Source of the DNA: Flavobacterium tegetincola DSM 22377
GTDB lineage: Bacteria; Bacteroidota; Bacteroidia; Flavobacteriales; Flavobacteriaceae
Direction of reading: 5' to 3'
Assembly (NCBI RefSeq): GCF_000425485.1
Contig: NZ_AUDN01000029.1
Location: 1 to 47,137, forward strand
DNA: 47,137 nucleotides
Shown here: positions 43,107 through 47,137 of the stretch, piece by piece
How positions within the stretch are numbered: position 1 is the first letter of the stretch
Layout: each line of letters begins with the position of its first letter
Notes under the pieces: model-generated
The model's input: the letters and a program-made list of their open reading frames with translations, nothing else
What the model was told of the DNA's origin: nothing
Database searches by the model: none
Translations under genes and position numbers: made by a program

Positions 43107-46100
43107 ATGAAATCAAATTACTTTATTATCTTTTTATTGTTTGTCTTTAATTTTGGATATAGTGCAGATCTGGCAAAGCCTTTTGCTGCTTCGGCAACGA
43201 TTACTGGGGGAACTACTGTTTGTCAAAATGCTACTAACGTTTTAGTTACTTTTACAGGAAGTGGTGGAACTGCTCCTTATACTTTTGTTTATACTATTAA
43301 CGGAGGTTCAAATCAAAATGTAGCTTCTGGATCTAACAATTTTGCAAGTGTAACCGTTACTACATCTGCAGTAACAGAGTTTAGTTATAAATTGATTAGC
43401 GTTCAAGATGCTTCTGGTACGGAAGTCTTAACTTTAGATCCAGTAATTGTAAAAGTGATAGCCCCATTTACAGTTTCAGCAGGGTCGAATATGGTGGTTT
43501 GTAGAGGAAATCCTATCAATTTGACATCAAGTGTTTCAGGAAATGGAAGTAATGCTGTTACCTACTCTTGGACAGGACCAAATGGGTATGTTTCAAATCA
43601 GCAATCTCCGACTTTAGCAAGTTCCACTATTTTAATGTCTGGAAATTACACTGTGACTGCAAAAGTTGGAAATTGTCAGGTGAATGACGATGTGGTAATA
43701 ACGATTCTCGAGCCAAAATTAGCTGGCGCACAGCTGCAAGATTATAATGGAAGTGAATGGCTAGTAAAATGTACAGAGCCTGGCACACCGACAGGTAAGA
43801 TATTTGTTAGTAATGGGGTACCAAATAATTTGCAATCATATGTCAGTAGTTATTCTATTAATTGGGGTGTACCTGGAGTGCCAAACTTTACATCTACATC
43901 TGGGGCTTGGAGCACAAACAACATATATAACATTGGACTTTATACTTTAACTTTAACCATAAATACTACAAATGGATGTGTCATTTCTAAAAGTTATACT
44001 GTTTTTGTTGGTAATCAACCTGCTTCACCTCAAATTCAATTACCAGCAAATGCTCAAGGTTGTACTCCTTTCACTCTAGTGTTTCCTATAAGTGGTGTTT
44101 CAGAAAATGTTCCAGGAACAACCTACAAAATTACTTTTTCTGATGATTTAGCTAATCCTTTAACTTTTACACAGTTCAATATTCCGACTTCAATTACAAA
44201 AACATTTACTACAACTTCTTGCGGTTCAAGTTTTACTAACGGAAGTACTATAGAGAATAATGGTTTTGGAGTATCTATTCAAGCGGTGAATCCTTGCGGA
44301 TCTGCAAGCTCTTCATCTGGCCCAATAAGAACATCATCAACTCCGACAGCAATTTTTACATTACCTGTAGTTGGTTGCGTTAATCAGATAATTACTACCA
44401 ACAATCAGTCAGTTCCAGGGTCATCAGTTACAGCTTCAAGCTGCAATCCAAATGGTGGGAGATATTGGCAAATTACTCCATCTACGGGTTGGAATTTAAA
44501 TAGTGGAACTTTGGGTGATAATGGTGGGTCTCCAGATGAATATGAAGGATGGACAAATGGTTCAGTGAACCTATCAATAAAATTTAATATAGCAGGAAAT
44601 TATAGCGTTAAACTATTTGAAAGAAATAGTTGTTCACAAACTTCAGTTGATACTCAAACAATTTGTATTGAACCACCTTTAACTCCACTTTTCGCACTGA
44701 ACACCAATTCAGGCTGCACTCCATTAGCCATAACAACAACGAACACAACAAATTTAGTTGCTCAATGTTCTCCTCCCATTTATGAATGGTCTGTAGGTTA
44801 TGCGGCTGGAAATTGTGGCACAACATCTGGATATTCTTACACTAATAATACTTCGGCGACTTCTGCTAATCCATCCTTCAATTTTACTGAAGCTGGAACG
44901 TACACACTAACGCTCAAAACTACAAATAGCTGCGGCAGCACAACCACTTCTCAAACCATAGTTGTAAAAAAGCCGCCTACAGTTTCTATAAATCCTATAG
45001 CCACTTTTTGTGGTCCTGGGTCTATCACGCCATCTGCAACTATAAATTCTTGTGCGCCTGCATCGAGTACTTTAACATATGCGTGGAGTTTCCCTGGAGG
45101 AACTCCTGCAACTGCTGCAACTGCCAACCCTGGTTCGATAACTTATTCAACACCTGGTTCAAAAAGCATTACTTTGATAGTGACTAATGAGTGTGGGCCA
45201 AGTAACACTGCTACACAAATTTTTACTGTTAATCCTACTCCTACAATTACCAACACAGATTTAAGTCAAACAATCTGTTCAGGCACGGCTACGGCTCCAA
45301 TTGTATTGACGTCAACTCCAGCAGGTGCCACATATACCTGGACAGCTGCGGCAACACCTGGGGTTTCAGGATTTACTGCATCGGGAACAGCAAGTACAAT
45401 TCCTGCTCAAATTTTAACTACAACAAATACAAGTTCAGGAACGGTTACTTATACCATTACACCAAAAATTGGCGATTGTACTGGAACTGCGATTACTTAT
45501 GTAAGTACCGTAAATCCAGCTCCTACAATTACAACCCAACCTGCACCTAGTACAATTTGCTTAAATGGTACAGCAACGGGATTGACTGTCGCAATAAACT
45601 CTAATTTTGGAGTGCCTACTTATCAATGGTACAGCAACAGCATAAATTTAACAACAGGAGGCACCGCTATTTCTGGTGCGACATCAGCAACTTTCAATCC
45701 GCCTACTAATGTAGTGGGAGAACTTTATTACTATTGCAAAATTACATTTCCTTCAGGAGGTTGTGTCGGCTTGACTTCTGCAACAGCTTTGGTAAAAGTT
45801 GTGGCCCTACCAATAATCACAACACAACCACTTGCTTTTCAAAATATATGCGTTGGAATTGTTATTGCCAATCCATTATCTGTAACTGCAAGTGGTGGAT
45901 TAGGTATTGCTTCGTATCAATGGTTTTCTAATAGTACAAATGCAACAACAGGCGGAACTGCCATTGGTAGTGCAACAGGATCAACCTACATGCCACCCAT
46001 TTTTACTACAGCAGGAACATATTATTATTACGTAATAGTAACTTTTCCAGGAAATAACTGTGGGAGTATTACTAGTCAGTCTGTAGTTATAAACGTCTTT

Positions 46101-47137
46101 GCTGATCCAACCATTACTTCGCAACCTATTGCTTCACAAACTTTATGTTCTAACGCCGCACCAACCAATTTGGTTATTGTAGCTGATGGTGGAAATGGAA
46201 GTTTTAATTATCAATGGTACAGTAACACTACAAATTCAACAAGTGGTGGGACTTTGCTTACGGGAGCTACTTCTGCATCCTATACTCCGCCAACTACAAC
46301 AGTTGGTACTAAATATTATTACTGCATAATTACACAATCTACATTAGGTTGTAATGTTACAAGTGCAATTTCCACAGTAATTATAAATCAATCGCCTACT
46401 GCTTCTATTCCAGCAGGACCAATTACTTCGTGTATTGGCGGAAGCACGGGTACTTTAACGGTAACTACGGCAAATGGAGTTGGAACGCCAACCTATCAAT
46501 GGTATTCTAATAGTGCAAACCAAAACACATTAGGAACTGCAATTGTTGGGCAAACAAGTTCAACCTTTTCACCGCCTTCAGATACTGCAGGAACTACATT
46601 TTATTATTGTTTAGTAACTTTTGATGCTATTACAGGTTCTTGTTCGACGGTAGCAACTAATACTTCAAAAGTCGAAATAATCCCAGCGGCGAATGTTTCT
46701 ATTTTACCGATCACTCCGGTAAATTTATGTGTGGGCGTGACCATTTCGTCTCCATTAGCTGTTTCATATACTGGGGGAACTGGAAACCCAACTTACCAAT
46801 GGTTTTCTAACACGACAAATTCAAATACAGGGGGAACTTTAATCTCTGGTGCAAATACTGCTTCCTACACGCCTCCTACTTTCAATACTGCTGGAACTTT
46901 TTATTTTTATGCCGAAGTTTCTCTTTCCGGAAGCGGTTGTGGTGCCGTAAATAGTGCCGCTGTTGCAATCACTGTTTCTGATGATCCAACAATTACTTCA
47001 CAACCTATTGCATTGCAAACTTTATGTTCAAATGCAATTCCGACCGATTTGGTTGTTACAGCAACGGGCGGAAATGGAAGTTTTAATTATCAATGGTACA
47101 GTAACACTACAAATTCAACAAATGGTGGGACTTTGCT
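43107..47137 (+). CDS. Giant repetitive cell-surface adhesin, N-terminal 1343 codons (cut by window edge)
   Basis: The frame starts at the ATG at 43107 (MKSNYFIIFLLFVFNFGYSADLAKP, a signal peptide) and stays open to the window edge. The first 700 or so residues have PKD/Ig-like segments with paired Cys and blocks such as YSWTGPNGYVS, AGNYTVTA and EAGTYTLTL. From about 45540 come tandem repeats of about 98 residues, each with YQWYSN or YQWFSN and an aromatic YYYC or YYYY strand. The YQW blocks start at 45621, 45915, 46209, 46494, 46794 and 47088, giving spacings of 294, 294, 285, 300 and 294 nt. Such proteins in this phylum are exported by the type IX system and are often gliding or adhesion proteins such as SprB. 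The C-terminal secretion signal lies outside the window. Confidence 0.88.
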   Translation, partial: MKSNYFIIFLLFVFNFGYSADLAKPFAASATITGGTTVCQNATNVLVTFTGSGGTAPYTFVYTINGGSNQNVASGSNNFASVTVTTSAVTEFSYKLISVQDASGTEVLTLDPVIVKVIAPFTVSAGSNMVVCRGNPINLTSSVSGNGSNAVTYSWTGPNGYVSNQQSPTLASSTILMSGNYTVTAKVGNCQVNDDVVITILEPKLAGAQLQDYNGSEWLVKCTEPGTPTGKIFVSNGVPNNLQSYVSSYSINWGVPGVPNFTSTSGAWSTNNIYNIGLYTLTLTINTTNGCVISKSYTVFVGNQPASPQIQLPANAQGCTPFTLVFPISGVSENVPGTTYKITFSDDLANPLTFTQFNIPTSITKTFTTTSCGSSFTNGSTIENNGFGVSIQAVNPCGSASSSSGPIRTSSTPTAIFTLPVVGCVNQIITTNNQSVPGSSVTASSCNPNGGRYWQITPSTGWNLNSGTLGDNGGSPDEYEGWTNGSVNLSIKFNIAGNYSVKLFERNSCSQTSVDTQTICIEPPLTPLFALNTNSGCTPLAITTTNTTNLVAQCSPPIYEWSVGYAAGNCGTTSGYSYTNNTSATSANPSFNFTEAGTYTLTLKTTNSCGSTTTSQTIVVKKPPTVSINPIATFCGPGSITPSATINSCAPASSTLTYAWSFPGGTPATAATANPGSITYSTPGSKSITLIVTNECGPSNTATQIFTVNPTPTITNTDLSQTICSGTATAPIVLTSTPAGATYTWTAAATPGVSGFTASGTASTIPAQILTTTNTSSGTVTYTITPKIGDCTGTAITYVSTVNPAPTITTQPAPSTICLNGTATGLTVAINSNFGVPTYQWYSNSINLTTGGTAISGATSATFNPPTNVVGELYYYCKITFPSGGCVGLTSATALVKVVALPIITTQPLAFQNICVGIVIANPLSVTASGGLGIASYQWFSNSTNATTGGTAIGSATGSTYMPPIFTTAGTYYYYVIVTFPGNNCGSITSQSVVINVFADPTITSQPIASQTLCSNAAPTNLVIVADGGNGSFNYQWYSNTTNSTSGGTLLTGATSASYTPPTTTVGTKYYYCIITQSTLGCNVTSAISTVIINQSPTASIPAGPITSCIGGSTGTLTVTTANGVGTPTYQWYSNSANQNTLGTAIVGQTSSTFSPPSDTAGTTFYYCLVTFDAITGSCSTVATNTSKVEIIPAANVSILPITPVNLCVGVTISSPLAVSYTGGTGNPTYQWFSNTTNSNTGGTLISGANTASYTPPTFNTAGTFYFYAEVSLSGSGCGAVNSAAVAITVSDDPTITSQPIALQTLCSNAIPTDLVVTATGGNGSFNYQWYSNTTNSTNGGTL

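Overview
The window looks like a chromosomal segment of a member of the Bacteroidota, most likely a Flavobacterium or close relative. The DNA is AT-rich, promoters carry the Bacteroidota -7 element TAnnTTTG, starts lack strong Shine-Dalgarno sequences, and the gene content fits (IS1182-type transposase, META and DUF2141 secreted proteins, TPR-type histidine kinase with LuxR-type regulator, giant repeat adhesin). No rRNA or tRNA gene was seen.

Layout. 1-702: end of an IS1182-family element cut by the window edge. 1119-4419: small membrane, secreted and lipoprotein genes. 4505-8177: a three-gene biotin-dependent acyl-CoA carboxylase operon, probably propionyl-CoA type. 8405-13287: a ferritin-like stress protein, a copper chaperone with a CopA ATPase, and a CPA1 Na+/H+ antiporter. 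13683-20922: a flavin amine oxidase, an exonuclease/GIY-YIG fusion, a GNAT acetyltransferase, a membrane EEP-family protein, an SF2 helicase, a candidate structured RNA (20041-20206) and an SRAP/YedK DNA-crosslink protein. 21156-24210: a large HPII-type catalase, a CinA-like protein and a 55-residue YodC/DUF2158 protein.

24620-28294 is a compact six-gene minus-strand operon that I do not recognise. It encodes a winged-helix regulator, an orphan protein, a membrane-anchored J-domain protein, a two-helix membrane protein, a four-helix coiled-coil membrane protein and a membrane-anchored vWA-like protein. 28707-33568 holds a TlpA-type thioredoxin, a lipoprotein, tiny 13-codon ORFs with duplicated terminators, and a lipoprotein / TPR histidine kinase / LuxR response regulator operon. 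35017-40183 is sbcD-sbcC. 40462-42714 is a secreted MORN-type repeat protein, and 43107 to the window end is a giant adhesin with about 98-residue tandem repeats.

The strongest unexplained signal is a 16-bp palindromic motif (consensus TTACGG-N4-CCGTAA) found four times, each exactly 21 nt upstream of a TAnnTTTG -7 box and each pointing at a different transcription unit: the six-gene operon, a 13-codon ORF, the adjacent lipoprotein and the MORN protein. The constant geometry indicates a small regulon under one activator. The neighbouring kinase/LuxR regulator pair is the natural candidate, and the six-gene membrane operon would be one of its outputs.
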